From contig OZ244235.1 of NCBI GenBank assembly GCA_965217095.1, forward strand, positions 248,001-312,000: a stretch of DNA of 64,000 bases, given 5' to 3'. Shown here in pieces: positions 54,034 through 63,355 of the stretch; position 1 is the stretch's first letter; the number at the start of each line of letters is the position of its first letter. The notes beneath the pieces are model-generated. The model saw only the letters and a program-made list of their open reading frames with translations. It searched no databases and was not told where the DNA came from. The DNA comes from CAYNZV01 sp965217095 (GTDB taxonomy: Bacteria; Latescibacterota; UBA2968; UBA8231). A program made the position numbers and the translations under genes.

Positions 54034-56019
54034 TCAGCGTGTCCCTGAAAGATCCTCCAGCACCGACCTGATTCCGCTCATGTCATACCGCCTAGCCAAC
54101 GATTGCAGGTGCTCGAAAAGACTCTTCCCGCTGGGACCAAGATTCTTCAGAGACTCAAGAGTTCGACGCAGCTCCGACGCACTGTGAGAATCGACGGCGG
54201 CAAGCAAGCGCTCATGGACGTCCACGGGAAGCCGCAAATCCGACCAGTCGGCGGTCTCACTGTGCTGAATCGCCTCGAATTCGTACTCGACATTCAACAG
54301 ATCTGCCATGGAGGCGTAGACCTGCCCCGTCCGGAGCGGCTTGTCAATAAAACCATCAAATCCCGCTGCCAGCTGCGCTTGTCTCTGATGTTCGAATACC
54401 GACGCCGTAACCGCGACAATCTTGAATGCCCCTTCTCCGTGCTCTTTGTGCAATCTCTGCATAGCCTCGACGCCTGTCATGTCTGGCATTCGAATGTCCA
54501 TGAAAACTATGTCCGGCCGTTTTCGACGAACTCGTTCAAGGGCCAAACTGCCGGACTCGGCGGTTTCGACCTCGACGCCCACGGATCGCAGGATTTGTGC
54601 GATTACGTCGCGGTTTGTCTTGACGTCATCAACAACCAAAGCATAGACGGGGGTGTCTTCGGACAATCGTTTAACCCGTTGCCATTTACCCGAAACATCG
54701 CGCGGTGAAACTCCTGTGGGCCGCGGATCACTCGAGACAAAGGGCAGACGGAAGTAGAAGCGAGTACCTGCTCCCACTTCGGAGTCGAATTGCAGCTCGC
54801 CTCCCATCATGCTCACATAGCGCCGGCTTATGGCCAGTCCCAACCCTGAGCCGCCATGGGAGAAGCTGCTTCCCTCCTGTTGAAACGGTTCGAAGATATA
54901 GCTCTGTGCTTCCGGTCCGATTCCCTTGCCGGTATCGGACACCTCGAAGAAATACAGCTCGTCGGTGGGCGCATCTACTTTCAAGGTAACGTTACCTTGA
55001 AAGGTGAACTTTATCGAGTTTCCCAAGAGATTTATCAGTACCTGACGAAGCTTGCCCTCATCACCCTTGACGACCCCCAGATCACCTGCGATCTCCAGCT
55101 TCCAGGTGAGACCCTGTTGCCGACACCGGACATCGAACATCGACGCCAGCCCATGCAACATGCCGTTCAGGTCGAAATGGGTCTCGTTCAGCTCCTCTCG
55201 CCCCGCTTCTATCTTGGATATATCGAGGATGTTGTTGATCAGCGACAGTAAATGCTCTCCGCTCTCGCCTATGGTCTCGACGGCGTTGCGGTGTTGCGCG
55301 GGCAGGTCACCGGCGGACTCGAGGATCTGGGCGTAGCCGAGAATGGCATTCATCGGGGTCCGGAGCTCATGACTCATATTGGCGAGGAATTCGCTTTTCG
55401 CCCGGTTTGCCGCTTCTGCCGCCTCTTTGGCGATCCCCAGCTCCTCCAGCGCCTGTACCCGCCGGGTAATGTTTCTGCCGTAGATGTTGACGTATTTCAT
55501 GTCGACGACGGGGGTAAATACCAACGACATGGTTTGGTCCTCGATGACCAGCTCCTCTTCGCAGCTGTCGCCGTCTCTCAGCGTCGCGATGACGATTTCT
55601 GCCCACTGGGAATTCAGCAGTCCATCGTTGGCCATGTTCCGCAGCAGTTCGGAAGCGGGCCGATTGGAATACAAGATCTCGCCGTCCTCGGCGACGCGAA
55701 GGACGGGGTGGGGGTTTTCTTCCGGGAACTTCGCCAGTCCCTGTACCAGGTCCTGCTCCCGGTCGAGCTCTTGGAGGATGGTCTCATGGCGGTCCTGGTG
55801 CCGTCCGATCAGCATCGCCAGCAGGCCAAGTACAATCGGCGCGGAATCGATGATCCAGTGCAACGGCTGCTGGGATTCTATCAGGATTACGTTAGCGACG
55901 GTCAGATCGAGGTTTTGCAGGAAAAACAGATCGATCAACACGGCTCCCGCAGGGAACGCACACCCGAACAGGGCCCCGAGAAGAGCGTATCGCGCCGCTT
56001 GGGTTCGAAATATCTTCAT
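54034..56019 (-). CDS. Membrane-bound hybrid sensor histidine kinase (PAS-HisKA-HATPase-receiver)
   Basis: 661 residues. Two N-terminal transmembrane segments (YALLGALFGCAFPAGAVLIDLFF, APIVLGLLAMLIG) are followed by a PAS-like sensor (HPVLRVAEDGEILYSNRPASELL), the phosphoacceptor block FLANMSHELRTPMNAILGYAQIL, and an ATP-binding domain (NLLGNSIKFT, DTGKGIGPEAQSYIFEPF, GSGLGLAI). The receiver has VVDDVKTNRD, FMDIRMPDM and the Lys in FIDKPLR. A ~75-residue helical domain then ends the protein (LRLPVDVHERLLAAVDSH...YDMSGIRSVLEDL), and it is also found in the kinase at 59624-61474. It probably passes a signal to a response regulator; no DNA-binding partner lies next to it. The next upstream gene is FapA. 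Confidence 0.93.
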   Translation of the reverse strand: MKIFRTQAARYALLGALFGCAFPAGAVLIDLFFLQNLDLTVANVILIESQQPLHWIIDSAPIVLGLLAMLIGRHQDRHETILQELDREQDLVQGLAKFPEENPHPVLRVAEDGEILYSNRPASELLRNMANDGLLNSQWAEIVIATLRDGDSCEEELVIEDQTMSLVFTPVVDMKYVNIYGRNITRRVQALEELGIAKEAAEAANRAKSEFLANMSHELRTPMNAILGYAQILESAGDLPAQHRNAVETIGESGEHLLSLINNILDISKIEAGREELNETHFDLNGMLHGLASMFDVRCRQQGLTWKLEIAGDLGVVKGDEGKLRQVLINLLGNSIKFTFQGNVTLKVDAPTDELYFFEVSDTGKGIGPEAQSYIFEPFQQEGSSFSHGGSGLGLAISRRYVSMMGGELQFDSEVGAGTRFYFRLPFVSSDPRPTGVSPRDVSGKWQRVKRLSEDTPVYALVVDDVKTNRDVIAQILRSVGVEVETAESGSLALERVRRKRPDIVFMDIRMPDMTGVEAMQRLHKEHGEGAFKIVAVTASVFEHQRQAQLAAGFDGFIDKPLRTGQVYASMADLLNVEYEFEAIQHSETADWSDLRLPVDVHERLLAAVDSHSASELRRTLESLKNLGPSGKSLFEHLQSLARRYDMSGIRSVLEDLSGTR

Positions 56020-56101
56020 CGTTGCGTCAGTTTTAGGGCGAAGCGTCCTGCTTGCGGGAACCTGGACGGGGATCGGTCACTAGATGTGTCGTCGCTCGGC
56101 A

Positions 56102-58540
56102 CTACCTGGGCCGAGCACGTGGGTCCTCCTGCCGACAGGCGATGCCTGACGCTTCGCGGGAGAACACGGCGCATTTCAGCTCGTCCTTGGTAGTAACCGA
56201 ATCATTGCCAAAGCGGATTTCCACCCCGGCGCTGGTCGTACCTGCGACTTTGATCTCCGAGCCTTCGAGCAACCGGCTCTGCTGGGCGTCCAAGTCGCTC
56301 TTCATCCTGAGCGATTTTTGTCTCGTCTGGGAAAGCCCCTTGAGTTGACTGAGCAGTTGCATCAAGGGTTCACGCTTGTGCGGCGGCGAATTTTCGATCG
56401 ATTTCTTCAGCGCGACCACATCTATTTCGCTAGTCCCGAGGGTGCGAAAAATCCTTTGAATATTCGTCGTACAGAAGTCCAACGCCTGTTGCACCTTCTT
56501 TATCTGGGCTGCGATCTTTGGGTCTTCAGCGATGCCGAGACGGGTGACGTCCGCTCGCGTCGATCCCACGTTCGCCACCTCTACACCGCCGGTCGCAATA
56601 ACCTCCCCGCCCACGACGCTACCACCCCGCTCGGTGCCGTCCGACTCCGCTATGAACTTTCCGCCGGCTCGTATCCGGGCGTTGACGACGTGACTCGTAA
56701 CGTTGACATCCCCGCGCGCGACGATTGAACCATTCTGCACGAACTTGGTAGCTACATCGCCCATCGCGACCACCTGCGACTGGCGACCTACAATGCCTTT
56801 CGAAACCGACACGTCCTCGTTCGAGTGAACCTGGGCACCCGATTCCACCATGCCGTCGATTGCGATGCTACCAGCCGCTCTCACTACAACTCCAGGCCTC
56901 ACCGAGCCGGTGACATAGACGTCCTTCTCGGCGTCGGCGAATACGACATTCTCGTCCACGTCTCCTGCTATGTGGGCGACCGGTTTCACGCGAATACTAT
57001 TCTTCTGCAGTTTGGCAAAACCCTCGATGGCAGAATAGAACCGGCCGACGTCGTCGCTCCACTCACAGCGCACGTTGACGCCAGCGCTGATGGGCTCGTG
57101 GCCTTCGGCGGAGGGAGGAATAAGCTTGCCCAAGAGATCGGTACCCGGCTCCCCATCAGTGCTCGGTCGTATTTCCGCCAACAGCTGGTCCGCCTCCACC
57201 ATAGCGACCCCTGTCGGACCATCCAGCGCTTTCGTCGCCGTGCGCGCCGGCGGCCCCTTGCGCCAGTCGGAATCGAAAATTGTCTCCAAGCGTGGGGGTG
57301 ACGACGGTTTCACCGCGGAGCCCTCGGCGATCAGTACAGATGCCGCATCCTTGCCGGACGGGGGCGACGCAACGAGCTCGTCCGCGGCTGAATCTCTGAC
57401 ACCATGTTTGATCTTCAAGCTCTTGAGCGCGGCGCCGATACTCTCGTCGGTCAAGGTCTCTCCGGACTCTGTATGATCGAAATGAACGAAGTGTGCTTCC
57501 ATGCAATCGGCGGATATCCATATAGGAGTAACCACCGCCAACTCGCGATCCTTTACGGAGACATACCCCAGCGTCTCGGACAGATACGCGTGCTGGCGTA
57601 GTCGCACGTTGGGTCCGGGCTTGAGCAGGACGCCGGGACCGGTGTTTCGCCGGGGTTCGCCAAAAATGTCTAGAGGAGGTTGGTATCCTTCGGGCGGTAC
57701 GAATCTCGCCAGTTCCTCTCCCGGTTTCGCGAGATGGAGACTGCTCTTCGAATCCATCAGTCGATCCAACGATTCGCCTTGAAAGAGTTCGAGGAGATCG
57801 CTTCCCGAACGATCTCCTGGGGTCGATTTCCCGTCGAAGCAGGTATATTCGATATGTCCGGAGTCGTCGCCTTCGGGAAAGAGCGCGACGGCCACGTGGA
57901 ATTCGCCTCGAATCACTCTGCTTGGTGACGCAGCAGCCTGGGACGCGAGGCGTTCGATCAGATCGTTGTCCAGTCCGTTGGCAATGCCGTAGAGCTCTTG
58001 CAGGGCAGAAAATACGTGAGAGGCGGCGAGGAGCGGGTCGCCACCGAAGCTCAACACCTGCAGCGTTGCCCTGTCCCGCTCTTCCGATATTTCCACCTTC
58101 ATCCAACCAGTGCTTTTAGGTCCGAAGTTCCGGCGACGGATTGTCGTGCCAGCCTCAATGGGGGCTTGTTGGTCTACCGATTTGGCGGCACCTTCCACGT
58201 CTACGAAAGTGGGCGGTTTGCCGGCCTTTTCGTGTTCGTGCCTCACTTCCGGCAGGTCGGGCACGACATCGCTCTTGTCGGTGTTTACGACCGCCTCCAG
58301 CACGTCGATGTCGCGCAATATTTGGATCTGCTTGCTGGAGGTGATCAGCATGCCGCCGGCGTGGGTGATCCGCGCTTGCTTGCGCTTGGTCAAGCGCAGC
58401 TTCTTCCCCGATTCCGACTTGAAGGTAGCATCCCGCAATATGAGGTAATGGCGGGTTTGTCCATCGACGGTGGCGGTGTCGACGTCCGCCTCGACGAACA
58501 TGCCAACATGGAGCTTGTCGATGTGGAGAGGAATTCTCAC
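56102..58540 (-). CDS. FapA-family (DUF342) polymer-like protein
   Basis: About 812 residues from GTG 58540, where the conserved domain begins (VRIPLHIDKLHVGMFVEADV); the longer frame to 58654 reads as overlap with the upstream gene. The N-terminal part resembles the DUF3391-type domain that heads HD-GYP and FapA proteins. From residue ~480 come the beta-helix repeats of DUF342: HIAGDVDENVVFADAEKDVYVTGSVRPGV, IDGMVESGAQVHSNEDVSVSKGIVGRQSQVVAMGD and so on. A C-terminal coiled-coil helix (LMQLLSQLKGLSQTRQKSLRMKSDLDAQQSRLL) follows. FapA proteins take part in flagellar assembly in vibrios and others. Here it sits with signalling genes and near the switch cluster. Confidence 0.85.
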   Translation of the reverse strand: MRIPLHIDKLHVGMFVEADVDTATVDGQTRHYLILRDATFKSESGKKLRLTKRKQARITHAGGMLITSSKQIQILRDIDVLEAVVNTDKSDVVPDLPEVRHEHEKAGKPPTFVDVEGAAKSVDQQAPIEAGTTIRRRNFGPKSTGWMKVEISEERDRATLQVLSFGGDPLLAASHVFSALQELYGIANGLDNDLIERLASQAAASPSRVIRGEFHVAVALFPEGDDSGHIEYTCFDGKSTPGDRSGSDLLELFQGESLDRLMDSKSSLHLAKPGEELARFVPPEGYQPPLDIFGEPRRNTGPGVLLKPGPNVRLRQHAYLSETLGYVSVKDRELAVVTPIWISADCMEAHFVHFDHTESGETLTDESIGAALKSLKIKHGVRDSAADELVASPPSGKDAASVLIAEGSAVKPSSPPRLETIFDSDWRKGPPARTATKALDGPTGVAMVEADQLLAEIRPSTDGEPGTDLLGKLIPPSAEGHEPISAGVNVRCEWSDDVGRFYSAIEGFAKLQKNSIRVKPVAHIAGDVDENVVFADAEKDVYVTGSVRPGVVVRAAGSIAIDGMVESGAQVHSNEDVSVSKGIVGRQSQVVAMGDVATKFVQNGSIVARGDVNVTSHVVNARIRAGGKFIAESDGTERGGSVVGGEVIATGGVEVANVGSTRADVTRLGIAEDPKIAAQIKKVQQALDFCTTNIQRIFRTLGTSEIDVVALKKSIENSPPHKREPLMQLLSQLKGLSQTRQKSLRMKSDLDAQQSRLLEGSEIKVAGTTSAGVEIRFGNDSVTTKDELKCAVFSREASGIACRQEDPRARPR

Positions 58541-58560
58541 TTTGCGAATGCCCGCGTCCG

Positions 58561-59595
58561 CTAGTCTTCCTCTGCGGTGCTTAGCCCATCTAACCCTTCC
58601 GAATCCTCCAGCTCCTCTTCGATCTCGAGAATCTCGTCCAGTTGATCGCGCCACGCTTCCGGATCCTGGCGCACCTGGGCATCGGTGATGGCAACGGCGG
58701 ACTGCAACGCAAAGCTGGTGAGGGTTTTCAGGTCAGCATCGGTGATATCACGCTTACTCTGGTGATTCTCCACCTGAATCAGTCCAAGCACATACTCATC
58801 GCGGAGAATGGGGACGAGCGCCGTCGGTGGATCGGCATCCTTCACCATCGTTGCCGATTTCTGCTCAATGGACTTGGTCGCGGCGGCGTTGGGAGCAAAC
58901 GACAACTTGGCCAATTCCGAACGGCCAATGATGGCACCGGGATCGGTCACGCCGATGGCGGCCGTAGCGTGCAGCTCTCCGTTTTCGCGGAGGAAAACGG
59001 CCGCACTATCCAGCTTTAGAATGTTGGTTATGACTTCCAGAACCACCGCCAGGGTTTCTTCAAGTGTATTGAAGGTCAACAGGTGTTGGGCGATACGATC
59101 CTTGCCCTCAAGCTCCTTGAGCCGCAGCTGAACCTCCCGCGTGCGCTCGGCCACCTTCTGCTCCAGATGGGCGTTGAGCTCGGCCAGGTTGCGCGCTAGC
59201 AAGGTGCGCTCGAGATGCGTCCGCACGCGCACCAGGACCTCTTCTTTCTTGAATGGCTTGGTGATGTAGTCGAGGCCACCGGCTTCGAACCCCTCCACGA
59301 TCCCTTCGATGTCGTCTCTGGCGGTCAGGAATATCACTGGGGTATCTTCCAGGTTGCGGTCCGCCTGAAGTCGGCGGCAGGTCTCGAATCCGTCGATACC
59401 CGGCATCATGACGTCGAGAAGAATCAGGTCCGGGCGGGCGTACGCCGCTACCTCCAAGGCTGTCGTGCCGTTGGAGGCAACCAGGACGTTGTATCCTTCC
59501 CGGTCCAGCGCCTCCACCAAAATGTCCAGATTGGCCGGTACGTCGTCGACGACGAGGATCTTGCTATCCTTCAAATCGAGGTCAATCATTCGCAT
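58561..59595 (-). CDS. Response regulator with receiver, coiled coil and GAF domain
   Basis: 344 residues from ATG 59595 (MRMIDLDLKDSKILVVDD). A later ATG at 59589 is also possible; a longer frame overlaps the upstream gene. The receiver has VVDDVPAN, LLDVMMPGIDGF (phospho-Asp) and ITKPFKKEE. A coiled coil (LAELNAHLEQKVAERTREVQLRLKELEGKD) joins it to a GAF domain (DSAAVFLRENGELHATAAIGV). The C-terminus is acidic (EILEIEEELEDSEGLDG). There is no output domain, so it may act by binding other proteins or as a scaffold. It lies 28 bp after the kinase gene 59624-61474 and 20 bp before fapA, in one transcript. Confidence 0.9.
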   Translation of the reverse strand: MRMIDLDLKDSKILVVDDVPANLDILVEALDREGYNVLVASNGTTALEVAAYARPDLILLDVMMPGIDGFETCRRLQADRNLEDTPVIFLTARDDIEGIVEGFEAGGLDYITKPFKKEEVLVRVRTHLERTLLARNLAELNAHLEQKVAERTREVQLRLKELEGKDRIAQHLLTFNTLEETLAVVLEVITNILKLDSAAVFLRENGELHATAAIGVTDPGAIIGRSELAKLSFAPNAAATKSIEQKSATMVKDADPPTALVPILRDEYVLGLIQVENHQSKRDITDADLKTLTSFALQSAVAITDAQVRQDPEAWRDQLDEILEIEEELEDSEGLDGLSTAEED

Positions 59596-59623
59596 CGTAG
59601 GTTCGGTCCGTAGTGAAGAAGCC

Positions 59624-61474
59624 TCATTGAGTGTGGATCTCACGCAACACGGCACCGATGGCCGCCATATCGAAGCCCCGTCCGAGAGTGGAAAGATGAT
59701 CGGCCAGTCTCTGTTCTTCCGGGCCCAGAGATTCGAGCTCGCCGATATATCTCTTTAGTTCGGTGATGCTGTGGGTTGCAGCCGCTTTGCTCAGTTTGTC
59801 GCGTAAGTCGGCGGGTAGTTTCAGATTGAATTCGGCCGTCGATGCCGGCACTCGGATTGCGACCGCATCGTATTCGTACTCGATGCCCAGCAGTTCGGCC
59901 AGTTCCGCATAGACGCGGCCCGGCCGCAAGGGGACTTCGATACACCTATCGAAGCCGGCGTCGAGGTAGCGGCGGCTCAAGAGAGAAGACCCCGACAATC
60001 CAACCAGCTTCGGCCGCGATGTATAGCTTCTACCCAAAACCCGGGTCGCATCCAGGTTGTAGGTGTCGACGTCGATGATGATAACATCCCAGTTGTCGGA
60101 GCTTTCGGTCATCTCCTTCGCACCCAGTTCCTCGACATGCGCAACCTCCCCTCCGATCCTTTCGAGAATCTGCGTCATGATCTCCAGGTTGTCGCTTCTC
60201 CCCACCAGTCGGGCCCGCAGTGCCGACCCGGGAGCCAACCCCCTGGGGCGCGCCCGCGTTTGCGATCGGGAGCTTTGGCTCCCAGTCTGAGTCTTCGACA
60301 GCAGTACGGCGAAAGAAGCTACCACGCCCCCCTTCTCACCTTCTTCGAGGGTGAAGTTTCCCCCCATCAGCTCCACGTGGCTGCGGGCGATGGTGAGGCC
60401 CAGACCCGATCCCCCTTTCTCCAAACCTTCTTCGCCCTGGTTGAAGAGCTCGAAAACGGCTGCCCGGCGCGCCGCTGGAATCCCGGGCCCCGTGTCCCTG
60501 ACCTCAAAGCTGTAGAGGTCGTCGCGACAGGTGACCAGCAGCTGCACCTCTCCGACTTCGGTGAACTTCACGGCATTGTCCAGCAGATGTACCAGAGCCT
60601 GCTGTAGCTTGCGGCCATCCCCTCGAACCCTGGTTTCGCCGAGGGCGATTTCCGAGCGCCACGACAGACCCTTGTGCTCGCAGCGCACGTCGAAGGTGGC
60701 TTCCAGTTGGCGCAGGAGATCGCCGATATCGAATTCGGTCGGCTCGAGAAACTGCTCTCCCGACTCGATGCGAGTAACGCTGAGGATGTTGTCGATCAGC
60801 TTGAGGAGCTCGCGTCCACCACCCTCTACGTGCCCCAGCGCTCGCAGCTGAAATGTAGAGAGCTCCGCTTCGTTTTCGAGCAGGAGTCTCGAATGTCCCA
60901 AAATGGCGTTCAGAGGAGTGCGCAAGCCATGGCTCATGTTGGCTAGGAAAACGCTTTTAGCCCTGTTGGCTCGCTGAGCTTCGCCGGCCGCTTCTCGCGA
61001 TTCTGCCTCCGCCCGACGCAGTGCCCGCTCGGTGCGACGCTGCGCTCGCAAGTGAATGTAACCCAGAGAGTGGCGGCGAATTCTGGCGACTAGCTCGGTG
61101 GCGTCCGGCAGTTTCACCAGGTAGTCACTGGCTCCCAACCCGAAGGCGTCCGCTTTGGTTTTCGCCTCCTCCTTGGAGGAGAGCACGATCACCGGGATGT
61201 CGTGTAATTGCTCATCAGCCTGAAACGTCTTGAGCAAGGTCAATCCGTCCATGTTCGGCATGGTAAGGTCGAGCAGAATCACGGATGGATCGTTCTCCAG
61301 GGCAGCCGCAATGGCGCGGATCGGATTGCGGCAATAATGGAAACCGATGTCGGCTTCGGGAGCGAGCAGGCGGCGCACCTGTTCCCCAATCAGCGGTTGG
61401 TCGTCTATCAGAAGAACATTGAAGGCGAGTTCCGACTCCGCTTCCAAAACGTCTACGCTGGACGAATCAGTCAT
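59624..61474 (-). CDS. Receiver-kinase hybrid with degenerate second receiver
   Basis: 616 residues, soluble. Order: an N-terminal receiver (FNVLLIDDQPLIGEQ, ILLDLTMPNMDGL, YLVKLPDATEL), coiled coil, HisKA, HATPase (DTGPGIPAARRA, GGSGLGLTIARS), a second receiver and a ~75-residue helical domain shared with the 54034-56019 kinase. The H-box is NMSHGLRTPLN, with Gly for the usual Glu after the His. The second receiver keeps IIIDVDT but lacks the acidic pair and has VPLRP in place of the Lys-Pro. These changes hint at altered phosphatase or signalling behaviour. Its ATG overlaps the stop of the acidic protein gene by 8 bases. Confidence 0.9.
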   Translation of the reverse strand: MTDSSSVDVLEAESELAFNVLLIDDQPLIGEQVRRLLAPEADIGFHYCRNPIRAIAAALENDPSVILLDLTMPNMDGLTLLKTFQADEQLHDIPVIVLSSKEEAKTKADAFGLGASDYLVKLPDATELVARIRRHSLGYIHLRAQRRTERALRRAEAESREAAGEAQRANRAKSVFLANMSHGLRTPLNAILGHSRLLLENEAELSTFQLRALGHVEGGGRELLKLIDNILSVTRIESGEQFLEPTEFDIGDLLRQLEATFDVRCEHKGLSWRSEIALGETRVRGDGRKLQQALVHLLDNAVKFTEVGEVQLLVTCRDDLYSFEVRDTGPGIPAARRAAVFELFNQGEEGLEKGGSGLGLTIARSHVELMGGNFTLEEGEKGGVVASFAVLLSKTQTGSQSSRSQTRARPRGLAPGSALRARLVGRSDNLEIMTQILERIGGEVAHVEELGAKEMTESSDNWDVIIIDVDTYNLDATRVLGRSYTSRPKLVGLSGSSLLSRRYLDAGFDRCIEVPLRPGRVYAELAELLGIEYEYDAVAIRVPASTAEFNLKLPADLRDKLSKAAATHSITELKRYIGELESLGPEEQRLADHLSTLGRGFDMAAIGAVLREIHTQ

Positions 61475-63161
61475 CAGCTCGCGAGTCCAACCCGCGGCTG
61501 TTGGGTTCGAGGGTACGCCGAGTCTTACAGGTGTTTTTGACGAATACATCTACGTCGATGGCTAGGTCGCGGGCTTTGATCCGTTTGTCCTCGGGCAGGG
61601 CAAGCAGCTCCTTGATGTTCTGCATGCGACCAACGGTCTCAATCGCGGCGGCAGCTTGTTGAGCCCCGGTACCTTCCTGCGACAGTCGCTTGCTCAACGA
61701 ACACACATCATCGAGTTCGGCGTCGGGCTGGAGAAACAGAGCCCAGACGTCGGGATCGGCCGCCGTCACGTTTTCGAGCAATGCCCCTATCTGACGCACG
61801 GCTTCCTCCAGGCTCGCCTCCGACACTTCCACGAGATCCAAACCCTCTTCCGCGTCCTCATCCTCTTCTCCCTCGTAGCCGCTGACACCAGATGCCGCGA
61901 CCGCGGCCGCATTCCCGGTGGCGGCGCCACCCTTTATAACAGTGGGTTTCTTTGCGCCTCCGCCGGCGCCCATGGAGATACCTGCTCCGGCAGCAGCCGC
62001 GATTCCGCCCGGGGCAGCACCGCCGCCACCAGAGCTTGGGCTTCCCGAAGTCGCACCCTTGCCGCCTCCGCTAGATCGGGCGCCACCTCCACCGCGCGCT
62101 TTCATCAAGGTTTTTTCTCGGCCGCCGCTCTGTTCGAACTCCCCCTTGCGCATCATGGCCTGCGCCTCTTCGTGAGTCGGTACATAAGCCTTGAGGGGTT
62201 CGAATCTGTCAACTGACTCCAGCCGTTTCACGAGCAATTCTCGGGGAATTTCCTTGTCCTTATTCGCCTCTGCTGCGTAGATCAATTTGAACGCAGCTTT
62301 GGCCTGGTAGAGAAAATTTTCGGTGGCGTTCGTCGGACGTGGAGTTTCGAAGGTATCGTCCTCGTCTTCATCCAGGTTGTGCTCATCTTCCAATTCCTCG
62401 TCTTCTTCATCCTCGGCTTCGATCTCCCCATCACCGGACGCTTCCTCTTCAGAGTCGTTTTCAGCCCCGGCGTCAGCACCATTCGCTCGGGTTTCATCGG
62501 CCCCGTCTTCCTCCCATTCGTCGTCATCCTCCTCATCCTCATCATCGTCTGCTGCCACCGCTTCGTTCAACGCTGCAACACGGCATTCGAGACAGGCCGA
62601 TACGACGTCGGCAACACGGCCCGTTCCGGCCGCCTTCTTCGCCATTCGCACCAGGTCGTCCAGCGTGCCTCGGCCGTCGACGAGCACCTTGATAACGCCC
62701 GCCAGAGAGATATTCTCGCCTTTGATCACCTTGGCGATGAGAATGACCGAGGTAAGCTCCACGACGAAGCGTCGGCGTCTTAATTCCAAAGGGGGAGGTA
62801 CCTCTCCGGGAGAAGTGGCAACGCGTCGAAATATCTTGAGGATCCCGCTCTTGAATCCGGTTCCGGACAGGCTCTCGTCCTTTAGCGATGAAACGAAGCC
62901 CAGAATATGAAGCGCCGTCGGAACCTCCTCGCGAAAGGTGATCAGATCCAGGTCGGGACGCGCCATCCATGCCTGCAAGACAAACGGAACATCCAGAGCC
63001 TTGCGAGACAGCATCATCAACGGCAGGCAGATTTCATCCCACACATCCATCGCCTCCACCACGTCCAGCTGGAACTGATTGCACCACTGTCTCCAGGTGT
63101 GAGCGGAGATCCGGCTCTCGCTCTGCAAGCGGGCTAGGTAGCCGTCTTCGTTGGTCGGCAT
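61467..63161 (-). CDS. Large acidic and Gly-rich protein of unknown family
   Basis: 564 residues from ATG 63161. The N-terminal ~210 residues are helical with aromatic clusters (WRQWCNQFQLDVVEAMDVWDEICLPLM; LKIFRRVATSPGEVPPPLELRRRRFVVEL). Then follow a ~70-residue stretch of Asp/Glu with a few Ala/Ser (about 210-275), a second helical part (TENFLYQAKAAFKLIYAAEANKDKEIP), and a Gly/Ala/Ser-rich segment (~355-430; AAPGGIAAAAGAGIS-type). A C-terminal helical region ends the chain. No known family, signal or catalytic motif is seen. It heads the signalling operon, overlapping the receiver-kinase start by 8 bases, so it probably serves as partner or target. Confidence 0.7.
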   Translation of the reverse strand: MPTNEDGYLARLQSESRISAHTWRQWCNQFQLDVVEAMDVWDEICLPLMMLSRKALDVPFVLQAWMARPDLDLITFREEVPTALHILGFVSSLKDESLSGTGFKSGILKIFRRVATSPGEVPPPLELRRRRFVVELTSVILIAKVIKGENISLAGVIKVLVDGRGTLDDLVRMAKKAAGTGRVADVVSACLECRVAALNEAVAADDDEDEEDDDEWEEDGADETRANGADAGAENDSEEEASGDGEIEAEDEEDEELEDEHNLDEDEDDTFETPRPTNATENFLYQAKAAFKLIYAAEANKDKEIPRELLVKRLESVDRFEPLKAYVPTHEEAQAMMRKGEFEQSGGREKTLMKARGGGGARSSGGGKGATSGSPSSGGGGAAPGGIAAAAGAGISMGAGGGAKKPTVIKGGAATGNAAAVAASGVSGYEGEEDEDAEEGLDLVEVSEASLEEAVRQIGALLENVTAADPDVWALFLQPDAELDDVCSLSKRLSQEGTGAQQAAAAIETVGRMQNIKELLALPEDKRIKARDLAIDVDVFVKNTCKTRRTLEPNSRGLDSRADD

Positions 63162-63204
63162 AGGTTTCGGTCAAATTTTGGGTAAACTACGATAATCTAT
63201 GATC

Positions 63205-63292
63205 CGACTCTTGGTAGATCAACGTTCGTAATATAATGTTTTAGGAGTTGCTCATGTTGTGCCCAAGCCCATGTTGTCGACCGTTTTTTTGA
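63205..63292 (+). promoter_or_regulatory. Sigma70-like promoter and short Cys/Pro-rich leader reading frame
   Basis: TTGGTA at ~63213 and TATAAT at ~63233 (15-base gap, shorter than ideal) lie ahead of AGGAG and ATG 63254, which opens MLCPSPCCRPFF and stops at TGA 63290-63292 after a run of seven T. The next gene starts ~64 bases later in the same frame. It could be a leader peptide or only chance. Confidence 0.35.
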
Positions 63293-63355
63293 CAGGGACT
63301 TTTCGTTGCCACATCATTACCCGCTCACGTCAACAGAACTTGGAGCTGATCGTCC

